A stretch of 64,000 nt of DNA from Deltaproteobacteria bacterium. Its GTDB lineage: Bacteria; Myxococcota; XYA12-FULL-58-9; JAFGEK01. A model generated the notes under the pieces. The model did not search any database and was not told the DNA's origin. It was given only the letters and a program-made list of their open reading frames with translations. Positions 1 through 9,997 of this stretch are shown here, piece by piece. The translations under genes and the position numbers were made by a program. Each line of letters opens with the position of its first letter. Position 1 is the first letter of the stretch. The stretch is from contig JAFGEK010000200.1 of NCBI GenBank assembly GCA_016931625.1, positions 1 to 64,000 on the forward strand, given 5' to 3'.

Positions 1-248
1 ATTCACGAAAGCCGCGTAAACGATGGCCGCGCGCGCAGCAAAATCATGCTGAGGCTTGCTTGTGGCAAGTCGCAAGCAGGATTTTTGCGAGCACGCGGTC
101 GTAAGTAGCGGATTTCGCGAAGATCGACGGGAGACATTTAGGGACACCCCCTAATTTAAAGTTCATATTAACACGTATATCGTCAATATACATTTTTTTA
201 TTGCTAATAAAGACTACAAAAAATTCATAAAGGCCAAAATAAAACGTC
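1..248. other. left-edge region without a confident gene
   Basis: The first ~130 bases are visibly richer in G and C than the AT-rich DNA that follows. Frame 1 (+) is open from the window edge to a TAG at 106-108 and frame 3 is also open to a nearby stop, so this could be the 3' end of an upstream gene, but I recognise no protein in either frame. A minus-strand open frame at 44-250 has no plausible ribosome-binding site and reads through the palindromic motif at 138-154, so I do not call it. From about 155 the sequence is AT-rich leader DNA for menH. Confidence 0.4.
138..154. repeat. 17-bp palindromic motif TTAGGGACACCCCCTAA, copy 1
   Basis: This motif has inverted ends (TTAGGG/CCCTAA) around a short centre. 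The identical 17-mer occurs at 46954-46970, and degenerate forms occur at 60370-60386 and 40717-40733. It sits at the boundary between GC-richer and AT-rich DNA upstream of menH. Small dispersed palindromes of this kind are typical of REP-like elements, but no mobilising transposase is visible in the window. Confidence 0.6.
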
Positions 249-1058
249 ATGCAACTTAATTATGACATCTCTATTGATCATAACTCATCGCAAATTCTGC
301 TGTTTTTACATGGTTTTACTGGCAACCGTACTAGTTTTTCACATTTGCAAAAAACATCGCTTCAACAAAAACGTACATTTGTGAGTTTAGATTTACCTGG
401 TCATAATAATGCACCACCGCCACCGTCAGCTATTAGCGGCTGGCAAGCAACTATTGAAGCCTTAGTTGTGGTTATCGATGAGATAATCAACAAATACAGT
501 TTAAAACGCCGACAAGTAGATTTGCTTGGTTATTCTCAAGGCGGGCGATTGGCTTTGGGTTTAGCGCTTAAAAGACCAGAGTGCATTAATCATCTCATTT
601 TAGAAAGCGCCTCTCCTGGTCTTAAAAGCGAAACAGAGCGTGCCAGACGCCGAGCTGAAGATGTAGAACTGGCGCAAATGCTCGAACGCGATGGCCTTGA
701 TAGCTTTATTACCTATTGGGAAAATTTACCCCTCTTTGGTGGACTTGCACAATTACCTGCAGAGCTAAAAAACACCCTCGCTTCTCGTCGGCGCTGCCAT
801 AGTGCTAAAGGCCTAGCTGCTGCATTGCGCGGATTAGGTCTAGGTATACAGCCAAGCTATTGGGGCGAATTAAAGAAAGTATCGATGCCGGTATTGTTAA
901 TCACTGGTGCCAGAGACCAAAAATTTACCAGCATTGCCAAAGCCATGGCGCATGAATTACCGCAAGCACGACATGAGATAATCGCTGGCTGTGGTCACAC
1001 ACCAAACCTAGAAAATACACAAAAGTACGTTGATTTGTTAACAAAGTTTCTCAGTTAA
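249..1058 (+). CDS. menH: MenH, 2-succinyl-6-hydroxy-2,4-cyclohexadiene-1-carboxylate synthase
   Basis: Alpha/beta-hydrolase-fold enzyme that eliminates pyruvate from SEPHCHC to give SHCHC in menaquinone synthesis. The 269 residues match the family length. An oxyanion-hole HGFTG lies at residues 21-25, the nucleophile elbow GYSQGGR puts the catalytic serine near residue 96, an acid candidate lies in TGARDQ (~222), and the catalytic histidine is in GCGHTPNLEN (~250). GYSxGGRLAL is characteristic of MenH rather than of generic hydrolases. It is the first gene of the men block, separated from menF by 162 bases, so it may have its own transcript. A second hydrolase of this fold at 32875 lacks the signature. 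Confidence 0.88.
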   Translation: MQLNYDISIDHNSSQILLFLHGFTGNRTSFSHLQKTSLQQKRTFVSLDLPGHNNAPPPPSAISGWQATIEALVVVIDEIINKYSLKRRQVDLLGYSQGGRLALGLALKRPECINHLILESASPGLKSETERARRRAEDVELAQMLERDGLDSFITYWENLPLFGGLAQLPAELKNTLASRRRCHSAKGLAAALRGLGLGIQPSYWGELKKVSMPVLLITGARDQKFTSIAKAMAHELPQARHEIIAGCGHTPNLENTQKYVDLLTKFLS

Positions 1059-1220
1059 TATACACTCAAGTTTTTATCGGTGACCAGCAAATTGCCGCTT
1101 AATACTGCGCTGCAGGTTGGCGTAGATCTTAAGTACACAGTTGTCATAAAGATAAAGCATTGTTAGGTTGCAGTAAAATCGCAACTTTGTACTTTTCTTT
1201 TATAAAACATATAGGTTTCA

Positions 1221-2807
1221 GTGGACTTTGCATCTTCTTTCACTTTGCCAGCAGATATGCCCTGCGAGGCTGAACTTTTACAATTGCTGACTAATGCTTT
1301 TAAACACCACTCTACCCTTCATCGTACTAAGCCTGCACAATGGCTGTGTTTTAGATTGCAAATTAAGCTCGATGACCCTTGGCTATTTTTACCATCAACT
1401 GCCATTACCAATGAATCTTTTGCCGCTATAAATGATGAACATGGTTGTTTACTTGCAATGGGCGAAACTACGAGCAAATCATTTAATGGTAAAAATTGCT
1501 GGGAATTAGCTGAAAAATATTATCAAACTATTTTGCAGAATATTGTCATAACCAAAACCAACAACCAAAATTCCATTAACTATAACGAAACACCTCTAAT
1601 TTTAGCAGGTTTTGGGTATAATAATTATCACGATGCCCACGCGATTACTCATCTATGGCAACAATGGCCTGATGCCCGCATTGTTTTACCAAAAATATCC
1701 ATCTGGCAGCCTATAGTTGATAAACAAGATATGCCAAATTGTTTTTGTGTCTTATCTATTTGTTTGTCGCTTGCGGATTTTATTGCACTACCAACACCGC
1801 CTACAGCAAAGCAACTTGCAAAGCTTGCAAATCAATTGCAGCACTTAATTAACTCTTTATTGCAACGATATGATCATCTGATTAACAAGCAACTAAAATA
1901 TAAAAAAGACAAATTAGATAATAACCACTGCAATAGTGCTAAGCTAAAATTAGAACCGCTTGAAGATGAAAGAGACTTTCAAAAACGCGTTGCTAATGCA
2001 CGTGCAGCATTGCAAAATAAAAATATTGACAAAATAGTATTAGCAAGAGCCGTCTCATTGCACACACCTTCAGAGGCTCGGTTTGATGTACCAGCAACTT
2101 TGCTTCGTTTACGTGCCGAATACTCCCATCTAACAACAATTTTTGCTTTTAGCTTAAATGGTGATGAAGTCTTTATTGGTGCCACCCCCGAACGACTATT
2201 TACATTGACAGGCAAACTTATTGAAACACATGCAATTGCTGGCACTATCAAGCGCGGTGAAGCAATCGATGAGGATAACAGTTTAGGAGAAAAACTGCTC
2301 ACTAGTAATAAAAACCGCATAGAACATGAAACGGTAGTTACCCATTTACGCATGATACTGACGCCTTTATGCGAAACACTTTATATCGACAGTTCACCGC
2401 AACTATGTCTTCTTCCGCAAATGCAACACCTTGAAACAAAAGTTACTGGTAAATTACGTGACCTAATTAACCCAATAAAACTGGCGTCACAATTGCACCC
2501 CACACCTGCTGTATGTGGTTGGCCAATAGCTGAAGCAAATAGGTGGTTATGTGAAAATGAAACACTCGCTCGTGGTTGGTATGCGGGTTCTTTGGGCTAC
2601 CTTTACCTCAATGGCAATGCTACCTTTACGGTAGCCATTCGTTCGGCGCTAGTAAAGAAAAACGTTGCATATATATTCGCCGGTGCTGGTATTGTTGCAC
2701 AATCAGATGCTCAAGCAGAATGGCAAGAAACCGAACTAAAACTTGCTACTATGCGTGACTCTTTAATGATAGTTCATCAACAAAATGACAACCTCGCAAC
2801 CAGCTAG
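1221..2807 (+). CDS. menF: MenF, isochorismate synthase
   Basis: Converts chorismate to isochorismate, the committed step of menaquinone synthesis. The C-terminal half is a chorismate-binding domain: KIVLARAVSLH (start of the domain, ~270), ETHAIAGTIKRG, a QHLETKVTGKL stretch, HPTPAVCGWP and a final FAGAGIV...EWQETELKL block, all typical of isochorismate synthases. The N-terminal 250 residues are less conserved. At 528 residues it is longer than enterobacterial MenF (~430), mainly through the N-terminal part and linker. The start is a GTG at 1221. The gap after menH contains a weak hairpin (GTTGC/GCAAC at 1167-1185) followed by T-rich sequence that could attenuate or terminate read-through. 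menD follows after 8 bases. Confidence 0.93.
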   Translation: MDFASSFTLPADMPCEAELLQLLTNAFKHHSTLHRTKPAQWLCFRLQIKLDDPWLFLPSTAITNESFAAINDEHGCLLAMGETTSKSFNGKNCWELAEKYYQTILQNIVITKTNNQNSINYNETPLILAGFGYNNYHDAHAITHLWQQWPDARIVLPKISIWQPIVDKQDMPNCFCVLSICLSLADFIALPTPPTAKQLAKLANQLQHLINSLLQRYDHLINKQLKYKKDKLDNNHCNSAKLKLEPLEDERDFQKRVANARAALQNKNIDKIVLARAVSLHTPSEARFDVPATLLRLRAEYSHLTTIFAFSLNGDEVFIGATPERLFTLTGKLIETHAIAGTIKRGEAIDEDNSLGEKLLTSNKNRIEHETVVTHLRMILTPLCETLYIDSSPQLCLLPQMQHLETKVTGKLRDLINPIKLASQLHPTPAVCGWPIAEANRWLCENETLARGWYAGSLGYLYLNGNATFTVAIRSALVKKNVAYIFAGAGIVAQSDAQAEWQETELKLATMRDSLMIVHQQNDNLATS

Positions 2808-2815
2808 AGCAAATC

Positions 2816-4633
2816 ATGAATGATGTAATTATTGCTGCAAAAAATCGTGGCCATGCTCAGGCGCTCATCCAAAGTTTGGCTGCTTGCAAAGTCAATCAGG
2901 TAGTCATTTCTCCTGGCTCACGCAGTACACCTTTAGTATTAACGTGGGCTGATTGCCCTAGTGTTAATATTACTACAGTTCTTGATGAACGTACTGCGGG
3001 TTTTATGGCGTTAGGTATCGCTAAAGCTAGCGGTAACCCGGTGGCCTTGGTATGTACATCTGGCAGTGCCCCAGCTCATTATCTGCCAGCAATTATCGAA
3101 GCAAATTATTCTAATATCCCTCTGATTGTTCTCACGGCCGATCGACCAATTGAATTGCATCATTGTGGCACTCTACAAACCGTAGAACAATCATATAGTT
3201 ACGGCCAACATGTAAGAGCATTTATAGATTTGGCTGCCCCAGCAGCAGAACAAAATCCACAGCTTTGGTTGCGCCAAGTTGCAGCACGTATGGTAGATAC
3301 CGCTTGTAAAAATCCCAGAGGCCCGGTTCATATCAATATACCATTTCGCGAGCCATTGTGGTCAAACAAGCTGATAGACTCCAAGTTACCAGAATCAACA
3401 CCAAAAACTCCTCCCCCTATAGAAAAACTATCAGTGCTTCGCTCTAAAAGCACTGTCGATGACAATATGGTAAAAACGCTGGTGCAACATTTTACCCATG
3501 CGCCAAGAGGGGTAATTGTTTGTGGGCCTATAGCTCCGGCTTATAAATTGGCAGATAGTATTTATTGCTTAGCTGCTAAATTGGGCTGGCCGATAATTGC
3601 AGAACCAACTTCGCAACTGCGTTTTAGCACAGCTAAAAACGGCCAAAATCTAGTCATTGCTGCAGCAGATCTGATTCTACGAGTACCCGAGTTTGTTGAT
3701 AATGCCATTCCCGATTTAATTGTACGTTTTGGACAAACACCAACTAGCAAAGCTTTGCAAAATTGGTTGGCACAAGTTGGTTTAGACAAAATTATCCTAA
3801 TTAACGAATCGGGTGTTTGGCACGACCCGAGTCATAATGCAGCTATGTTAGTTGTGGCAAACCCTAAAGAGTTATGCTCAGCAGTATTTAAATCTTTCGA
3901 TTCCCCTTTGTGTGACCACGACGCAAAAAGCCTAAGCTGGTTGCAATATTGGCAACGCGCTGATGCTGCAGCACAACAAGAGTTAGAGGCCATATGTACT
4001 GCTGGCTTTTGGGAAGGTGGTGTTGCCCGCATTGTGGCAGCGAATCTACCCAACAACTCAGCTTTGCATATTGCCAGTAGCATGCCCATACGTGACCTTG
4101 ATGACTTTGCTCCCTACGTGCAAAAAGATATTAAAGTTTATGCAAATCGTGGTACAAATGGCATAGATGGTTTAATTGCCACTGTTGCTGGCGAGGCTAT
4201 AGCTGAACCTGAACGGTTACATTTTTTGCTACTCGGTGATCTGGCTTTCCTGCACGACCTTTCGTCTTTGCGCGTTACTACACAACTGCAAATTCCATTA
4301 GTAATAATTCTAATTAACAATAGTGGTGGTGGAATTTTTTCATTCTTGCCAATTGCTGAACATCCCTATTCTTTTGCAAAACATTTTCGTACCGACCAAA
4401 AAGCTAACCTTGAAGCACTGGTAAAAGCATCAGATGCTAACTGGCAGCATGCCACATCTTATGTTGAGCTAAACAATTATCTGCAACAGATAACAGAGCA
4501 AATCAAACAAAGACCGGGTGTATATGTAATTGGTCTTAACATTGATTTAGAACACAACGTTCAACAACATAAACAAGCTGCAGCAAATGTGCAGCGTGCT
4601 ATTTTAGCTGTAATGACAACTGAAGGAGAGTAG
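2816..4633 (+). CDS. menD: MenD, SEPHCHC synthase
   Basis: Thiamine-diphosphate enzyme that adds a succinic-semialdehyde unit from 2-oxoglutarate to isochorismate. The N-terminal Pyr domain carries the conserved SPGSRSTPL and the catalytic glutamate in LDERTAGF (~60), followed by CTSGSA. The C-terminal PP domain has the ThDP/Mg motif: LLGDLAFLHD followed by INNSGGGIFSFLP (~500). At 605 residues it is slightly longer than the E. coli enzyme (~556) but shows no obvious insertion of another domain. It lies 8 bases after menF and 6 bases before menB, so it is in a tight operon. Confidence 0.95.
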   Translation: MNDVIIAAKNRGHAQALIQSLAACKVNQVVISPGSRSTPLVLTWADCPSVNITTVLDERTAGFMALGIAKASGNPVALVCTSGSAPAHYLPAIIEANYSNIPLIVLTADRPIELHHCGTLQTVEQSYSYGQHVRAFIDLAAPAAEQNPQLWLRQVAARMVDTACKNPRGPVHINIPFREPLWSNKLIDSKLPESTPKTPPPIEKLSVLRSKSTVDDNMVKTLVQHFTHAPRGVIVCGPIAPAYKLADSIYCLAAKLGWPIIAEPTSQLRFSTAKNGQNLVIAAADLILRVPEFVDNAIPDLIVRFGQTPTSKALQNWLAQVGLDKIILINESGVWHDPSHNAAMLVVANPKELCSAVFKSFDSPLCDHDAKSLSWLQYWQRADAAAQQELEAICTAGFWEGGVARIVAANLPNNSALHIASSMPIRDLDDFAPYVQKDIKVYANRGTNGIDGLIATVAGEAIAEPERLHFLLLGDLAFLHDLSSLRVTTQLQIPLVIILINNSGGGIFSFLPIAEHPYSFAKHFRTDQKANLEALVKASDANWQHATSYVELNNYLQQITEQIKQRPGVYVIGLNIDLEHNVQQHKQAAANVQRAILAVMTTEGE

Positions 4634-4639
4634 CAAATA

Positions 4640-5464
4640 ATGACTACAATAAATTGGATAGAGACTGGTAAATTTTCTGACATTGAATACCACAAAAGCA
4701 CTGATGGTATTGCCAAAATAACCATAAATCGTCCCGAAGTGCGCAATGCTTTTCGACCTCAAACCATAAAGCAGCTTATCGAAGCTTTTAGTGACGCCAA
4801 AGAAGACGCCAATGTTGGCGTCATCATATTAACTGGCAAAGGTGACAAGGCATTTTGCTCAGGCGGTGACCAAAAAATTCGTGCCAAAGCTGGTTATGTT
4901 GGCGATGATGGCGTGCCCAGATTAAACGTTCTTGAACTACAGCGACTCATTCGCACCCTGCCTAAACCAGTTATTGCCATGGTGGCAGGTTTTGCTATTG
5001 GCGGCGGACACGTGCTTCATGTTGTCTGTGATTTAACTATAGCCGCAGAAAATGCCGTCTTTGGCCAAACTGGCCCTAAAGTTGGTAGTTTTGATGCAGG
5101 TTTTGGTGCATCATATTTAGCTCGTATTGTTGGCCAGAAAAAAGCACGAGAGATATGGTATTTATGTCAACAATATAATGCCCAAGAAGCTTTAGAAATG
5201 GGTTTAGTCAATAAAGTTGTGCCATTATCACAGCTTGAGGACGAAACGATAGCTTGGTGCAGAACCATTTTACAGCACTCCCCCATTGCTTTGCGTTTTC
5301 TTAAAGTTGGACTTAATGCTGATGTTGATGGTCAAACTGGTCTACAACAACTTGCAGGCGATGCCACTATGCTCTTTTACATGACTGATGAGGCTCAAGA
5401 AGGTAAACAAGCTTTTATTGAAAAGAGACCACCAAATTTTAAAAAATTTCCCCGCCTACCATGA
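4640..5464 (+). CDS. menB: MenB, 1,4-dihydroxy-2-naphthoyl-CoA synthase
   Basis: Crotonase-fold enzyme that cyclises o-succinylbenzoyl-CoA to DHNA-CoA. The 274 residues contain the oxyanion-hole region [18 protein letters not shown], and a block [16 protein letters not shown] followed by [13 protein letters not shown]. These closely follow known MenB proteins. The glycine in QTGPKVG is the feature of bicarbonate-dependent (type I) MenB, where type II enzymes carry aspartate. The upstream GGAGAG at the end of menD probably serves as its ribosome-binding site. Its TGA overlaps the menA ATG (ATGA), implying translational coupling. Confidence 0.95.
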   Translation: MTTINWIETGKFSDIEYHKSTDGIAKITINRPEVRNAFRPQTIKQLIEAFSDAKEDANVGVIILTGKGDKAFCSGGDQKIRAKAGYVGDDGVPRLNVLELQRLIRTLPKPVIAMVAGFAIGGGHVLHVVCDLTIAAENAVFGQTGPKVGSFDAGFGASYLARIVGQKKAREIWYLCQQYNAQEALEMGLVNKVVPLSQLEDETIAWCRTILQHSPIALRFLKVGLNADVDGQTGLQQLAGDATMLFYMTDEAQEGKQAFIEKRPPNFKKFPRLP

Positions 5465-6357
5465 CCATAGTAAAACAAAAACCAATAGCCATAAAAGCTT
5501 TATGGTTGGCAGCTCGTCCTGCCACTTTACCGGCTGGATGCGTGCCAGTAATAGTTGGTTCGGGTGTAGCTTTGGGACAAGGGGGTTTTTCTCCGTTTAT
5601 TGCGATAGCGACTTTATTTGGTGCCATATTTATTCAAATAGGTACCAATTATTTTAATGACTATGCTGATTTTAAAAAAGGTGCTGATACATCTGATCGC
5701 TTAGGGCCACTGCGCGCGACCCAACAAGGATGGCTTAGTGCAGCGACAGTACTAAAAGCTGCGTTGCTTAGTTTTGCCATCGCCGCATTATTTGGTATTT
5801 TCCTTATCTTAACTGGAGGTTGGCCAATCGCTATTGTAGGCATCGCTAGCATCATCGCTGGTATTGCCTATACTGGTGGGCCCTGGCCTTTAGCTTATGT
5901 GGGGCTTGGTGATGTATTCGTCTTTATTTTTTTTGGGCCAATAGCGGTGGTTACAACTTATTTTTTACAAGTTAACTCTATAAGTTTTCAGGCATGGCTT
6001 GCTGCAATTCCTGTTGGTTTATTAGCAACTGCCATTTTAGTGGTTAACAATTTACGCGATTGTAAAACTGATAAACAGGCAGGCAAAAAAACATTAGTCG
6101 TACGCTTCGGCTCTCGTGCTGCGCGGATTGAATATACGATTTTAATAGCTTTATCTTATTCGCTATTAATCATTGGCTGGTTTTATAGCTGGTTGCAAAT
6201 TTGGTGTTTATTACCTTTATTTACTCTGCCTTTGGCATTAAAAAATATTAGAGCTATCTTTCGGTTAAACGGTCGTGCACTTAACCCTTATTTAGCACTC
6301 ACCGCCAAATTAGAATTATTTTTTGGTATCACTTTGGCAATCGGAGCGCTTTTGTGA
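5461..6357 (+). CDS. menA: MenA, 1,4-dihydroxy-2-naphthoate polyprenyltransferase
   Basis: Integral membrane UbiA-family prenyltransferase that attaches the isoprenoid tail to DHNA. It is 298 residues with about nine hydrophobic segments. The first Asp-rich motif is [18 protein letters not shown] (~60-77) and the second is [16 protein letters not shown] (~200), both needed for Mg-pyrophosphate binding. Coupling by ATGA to menB and by GTGA to menC, together with the polyprenyl diphosphate synthase downstream, puts donor and acceptor synthesis in one operon. Confidence 0.93.
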   Translation: MTIVKQKPIAIKALWLAARPATLPAGCVPVIVGSGVALGQGGFSPFIAIATLFGAIFIQIGTNYFNDYADFKKGADTSDRLGPLRATQQGWLSAATVLKAALLSFAIAALFGIFLILTGGWPIAIVGIASIIAGIAYTGGPWPLAYVGLGDVFVFIFFGPIAVVTTYFLQVNSISFQAWLAAIPVGLLATAILVVNNLRDCKTDKQAGKKTLVVRFGSRAARIEYTILIALSYSLLIIGWFYSWLQIWCLLPLFTLPLALKNIRAIFRLNGRALNPYLALTAKLELFFGITLAIGALL

Positions 6358-7460
6358 AATTAAAAGGCGCTTTTTTACATCGTTATTCATCACCATGTAG
6401 TAAACCTATTGTAACGTCATCAACTACTGTAAGAAAACGTGATGGGATTATATTAAAATTAATAGACAGTGATGGTCGTTGTGGTTTTGGTGAAGCTGCC
6501 CCTTGGCCTGGTTGGGGTTCGACGTTGTTGCAAGTTGAACAATGCTTAAATGAAACTATCGCCCCCAACTCATTTATCTGGGATGTACAATGGGACGCCT
6601 TATCAAAAAGCGCATTTATGCAATTGCTACAAAGTAAAATAAATTTTAGCGAAGCTGCTGCGGCACTTGAATTAGCTTTGCTTGATTTAATAGCTCAACA
6701 CCGCTCAATTTCGCTTGCTAAATTGCTATCACCATTAGCGCGTCAAGAAGTTATCGTACATGCATTAATTAGTGATGTTAAAAGCGCCAAAGCTGCTGTA
6801 ACATGCAAAGCCCAACATTTCAAAATTAAAATTGGTGCAGATCCATTTTTAAATGATGAGCAACGTTTATACCAAATACGCGAAGCAGTTGGCCCTAATG
6901 CTTTTATCAATATTGATGTAAATGGTGGCTGGGATTTAGCAACAGCTACAAAAGCGCTCACTCGATGGCAAAAACTCAATATCAATCTTATTGAACAACC
7001 ATTAGCAGCTACTAGTGATAAAGATGAATTTTTAGAACTTCGTCGTCGCACTGGTGCCTGTATTGCTATTGATGAAGGACTACGTTGTAAAACTGACTTA
7101 GTTAACATAATCAAAAATCAAATAGCCGACGTTGTGGTAATTAAACCTATGATGGTTGGTGGACTGCTTGTGGCAAATCATATGGCCCGACAAGCAAATC
7201 AAGCTGGAATTAAAGTAATAATTACTTCAATGTTTGAAAGTGCAATTGGCCGCTCCGGTGCTTTGCATCTTGCTGCAGCATTAGCAAAAGAACCTTTAGC
7301 CTGCGGATTCACTGGATGCATCGCTAATGATGGCACTAAACCGGTAGCTAACAACCAACAAGTTTTACAACCACAATCTCATAGTCGTGGGTTAGCAATT
7401 GCCCTGCCATTAGCAAACGGACTTGGTATTACTGCCCACCAAAAAGATGAAATGCAATGA
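6354..7460 (+). CDS. menC: MenC, o-succinylbenzoate synthase
   Basis: Enolase-superfamily dehydratase that converts SHCHC to o-succinylbenzoate. The 368-residue barrel enzyme shows the family set: KxK pair in HFKIKIGADP, metal ligands in FINIDVNGGWD, LIEQPLA and CIAIDEGLR, and the final lysine in VVVIKPMMVGG. The start is the GTG at 6354, whose TG is shared with the menA TGA (GTGA). The only nearby alternative ATGs would truncate the capping domain. The gene ends in an ATGA overlap with menE. Confidence 0.93.
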   Translation: MKLKGAFLHRYSSPCSKPIVTSSTTVRKRDGIILKLIDSDGRCGFGEAAPWPGWGSTLLQVEQCLNETIAPNSFIWDVQWDALSKSAFMQLLQSKINFSEAAAALELALLDLIAQHRSISLAKLLSPLARQEVIVHALISDVKSAKAAVTCKAQHFKIKIGADPFLNDEQRLYQIREAVGPNAFINIDVNGGWDLATATKALTRWQKLNINLIEQPLAATSDKDEFLELRRRTGACIAIDEGLRCKTDLVNIIKNQIADVVVIKPMMVGGLLVANHMARQANQAGIKVIITSMFESAIGRSGALHLAAALAKEPLACGFTGCIANDGTKPVANNQQVLQPQSHSRGLAIALPLANGLGITAHQKDEMQ

Positions 7461-8884
7461 TTACTATACCGCATCCAATTGCGAGCATGGCACGCTCACG
7501 GCCTCAACATACAGTAATTACTGCAAAAGATGGTTCACTATCAGCACAGCAGTTGCTTGATGCAGTTAATTCTTTTGCCTTTACGCTCGTAAATCATGAT
7601 GTTCAAGTAGGTAGCGTTGTAGGACTAGTAGGGCCGGCAGATCTTAATTGGGTTGTAGCTTATCATGCTATTAGTTGGATAGGTGCTGTTGTCGCGCCAC
7701 TACCCTATACAATACCCGCCACAACCAACGCTGAATTAGAACGAGCGTTAAATACGTTGCAGCCAGAATTTATAATAGCAACACAAAGTTGTGATTCGGT
7801 GCTATTAAAATCGCTTGCATCTCTTAATATCATTCCTACTCATGCACAAGGTAATAGCGACCGTATTGCTGAGCGTTTTTGGCCGCTGAATGAGCCACGA
7901 CTATGCATTTTGACCTCAGGTACTACAACCGGTAAACCACAATCAATAACTCTATCAACCTCACAATTGCTATTTAGTGCTTTTGGCTCGGCAACCAGAC
8001 TTGGCTTGCTACCAAATGATTCATGGCTTGCTTGTTTGCCACTCTGGCATGTTGGTGGCTCTGCGATTATCTGGCGAAGTGCTTTTTATGGCACCCATGT
8101 GCATCTACTGCCAAAATTTGATGCGACTACTATAAATAAACACATTGATTCAGGTAAAATAAATCTTATTTCTTTAGTGCCAATTATGCTCGAGCGTATC
8201 CTTGACGCTCGCAATGATACCGTCTTCCCATCGTCTTTACGTGCCATTTTAATTGGTGGCTCTGCAACTAATCAGTCCCTACGTTTACGTTGCCAAGCAA
8301 TTAATGCTCCAATATCCATTAGCTGGGGGATGAGTGAAACAGCATCTCAGGTGGCAACCGCATTCCCTGGGGTTATTCCTGATACGGATAGTGTTGGACC
8401 TGTGCTGCCTTTTGCAAGCATACACCTCGATAAAGATGAAGTACTAACTGTTGCAGGGCCTTTAGCACCAAATGGTAATTTTATTACTCACGATATTGGA
8501 GCCATAGAATCAAATGGTAATATCCAAATAAAAGGTCGCATTGATGATGTTATTATTACTGGCGGAAAAAAAATAATTGCTAAAGAAGTAGAACAGGTTT
8601 TGTGTCAGCATGAAGCCGTTGCTAACGCCGCTGTCGTCGGTATTTATAATGCTAGCTGGGGCGAAACACCAGCGGCGTTTTTAGTTAGTAGCGACGATAA
8701 AAAGCGACCGAATGATAGTGAGTTAATGGAATTTTGTGCTAAAGCTTTGCCAAATTATGCTATACCGCGCCACTTTTTTTGGCGTCAAATAATAGAACAG
8801 ACATCGCTTGGTAAAATAGCGCGTGGCGCCTTGCGCAGTGAAGCTGCTTTGTTAATAAAAGACGCCAATGATAGGAGTCAGTAA
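7457..8884 (+). CDS. menE: MenE, o-succinylbenzoate-CoA ligase
   Basis: ANL-superfamily adenylating enzyme that activates o-succinylbenzoate to its CoA thioester. The 475 residues include the P-loop-like LTSGTTTGKPQSITLS (~150), a core GMSETASQ (~295), HDIGAIESNG, and the hinge/C-domain GRIDDVIITGGKKI followed by KEVEQVL. The terminal catalytic lysine is probably in SLGKIARG. It is slightly short for ANL ligases but normal for MenE. It starts inside the menC stop codon and ends two bases before the polyprenyl synthase. Confidence 0.93.
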   Translation: MITIPHPIASMARSRPQHTVITAKDGSLSAQQLLDAVNSFAFTLVNHDVQVGSVVGLVGPADLNWVVAYHAISWIGAVVAPLPYTIPATTNAELERALNTLQPEFIIATQSCDSVLLKSLASLNIIPTHAQGNSDRIAERFWPLNEPRLCILTSGTTTGKPQSITLSTSQLLFSAFGSATRLGLLPNDSWLACLPLWHVGGSAIIWRSAFYGTHVHLLPKFDATTINKHIDSGKINLISLVPIMLERILDARNDTVFPSSLRAILIGGSATNQSLRLRCQAINAPISISWGMSETASQVATAFPGVIPDTDSVGPVLPFASIHLDKDEVLTVAGPLAPNGNFITHDIGAIESNGNIQIKGRIDDVIITGGKKIIAKEVEQVLCQHEAVANAAVVGIYNASWGETPAAFLVSSDDKKRPNDSELMEFCAKALPNYAIPRHFFWRQIIEQTSLGKIARGALRSEAALLIKDANDRSQ

Positions 8885-8886
8885 AA

Positions 8887-9981
8887 GTGAGTATTCAAAA
8901 TAATGCGGCAAGTTCCGCAGGTGAAAATTCTATTTTTTCGCCGTTACAAACAGTAAATGAGCGCACGGGTAACTTAGACCTCGTTGAACGTTTAGTTCAA
9001 GTACAGCAATGGCTTGCAGATGATTTAAGTGAGCTTGAAAACTGCATTACGAATTTACAACAAAGCAATAAGAACGATAAGGATAAAAATAACATCGCTA
9101 CTCAAGCAGCCCTGCATTTACTCGGTCGTCGTGGTAAGCGAATTCGACCAATATGCGTTTTGGTAAGTGCTCGCTTAGCAAATGATTACAACGAACAACA
9201 TGCTCGTGATATTGCGGTGGCTAGTGAACTTGTTCATGCTGCAACTTTACTTCATGATGATGTTATTGATGAAGGTACCGAACGTCGTGGTGCCCTTACC
9301 GCTCGCATGGTTTATGGCAATTCTGTAAGTATTCTTGCTGGAGACCATTTATTGATTGAAGCGTTGCGTCTAGTTCGTCGTACAAATAAGCTATCTTTGC
9401 TTGATAATTTGTTTTCTACAATTAACGAAATGGTAGCTGCCGAAGCTATTCAACTTGAACGTCGTGGTCGCTTTGAGCCTAATCGAGACGCATATTTACA
9501 AGTGATTAATGGTAAAACCGCCGCCCTTTTTCGCTGGTCGCTTGCCGCTGGCGGTACTTTAGCTGCACTTGATGATCAAGCGGTCTATGCTTTAAGCCAA
9601 GCCGGCGTGGCTTTGGGTTTGGCTTTTCAACTAATTGACGATATCATTGATCTTGAAGGCAATCAGTCTAACACTGGCAAAACTGCATTAACTGATCTGC
9701 GCGAAGGTAAGCTTACCTGGCCCCTTATTTTGGCAGCCGAACGTGATAAAAATATTTTAAATGAATTACGAGAACTGATGAACTCTGATGAACTCAATGA
9801 TGCAAGCAGGCTATTGCATATTGTTACACAAGCTCAGCAATTAGGTGCTTTAGAGGACACTCGTAATTTTGCTAAAGAACAAGCTTTAGCTGCGCGTCGT
9901 GCTCTTGAAAAAATACCAGCAAGTAAAGCACGTGATGCCATACAAGTTGTTATTGATGCTGCGGTTGAACGTGAACACTAA
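8887..9981 (+). CDS. long-chain trans-polyprenyl diphosphate synthase
   Basis: Class I prenyltransferase that should make the C35-C45 isoprenoid side chain used by MenA. The first Asp-rich motif is LLHDDVIDEGTERRG (~125) and the second is LIDDIIDLEGN (~255), with GKTALTDLREGK following. The 364 residues include a ~35-residue N-terminal extension relative to IspB/HepT. Chain length cannot be read with confidence from the sequence, so I give no symbol (ispB or hepT would both be used). The start is GTG at 8887, two bases after menE. Confidence 0.92.
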   Translation: MSIQNNAASSAGENSIFSPLQTVNERTGNLDLVERLVQVQQWLADDLSELENCITNLQQSNKNDKDKNNIATQAALHLLGRRGKRIRPICVLVSARLANDYNEQHARDIAVASELVHAATLLHDDVIDEGTERRGALTARMVYGNSVSILAGDHLLIEALRLVRRTNKLSLLDNLFSTINEMVAAEAIQLERRGRFEPNRDAYLQVINGKTAALFRWSLAAGGTLAALDDQAVYALSQAGVALGLAFQLIDDIIDLEGNQSNTGKTALTDLREGKLTWPLILAAERDKNILNELRELMNSDELNDASRLLHIVTQAQQLGALEDTRNFAKEQALAARRALEKIPASKARDAIQVVIDAAVEREH

Positions 9982-9997
9982 CTAAGGGTGTTCCCTA

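Noticed and set aside
44-250. 68-residue minus-strand open frame at the left edge
   Set aside because: It has no ribosome-binding site, no family resemblance, and crosses the palindromic motif and the AT-rich menH leader; composition changes midway.
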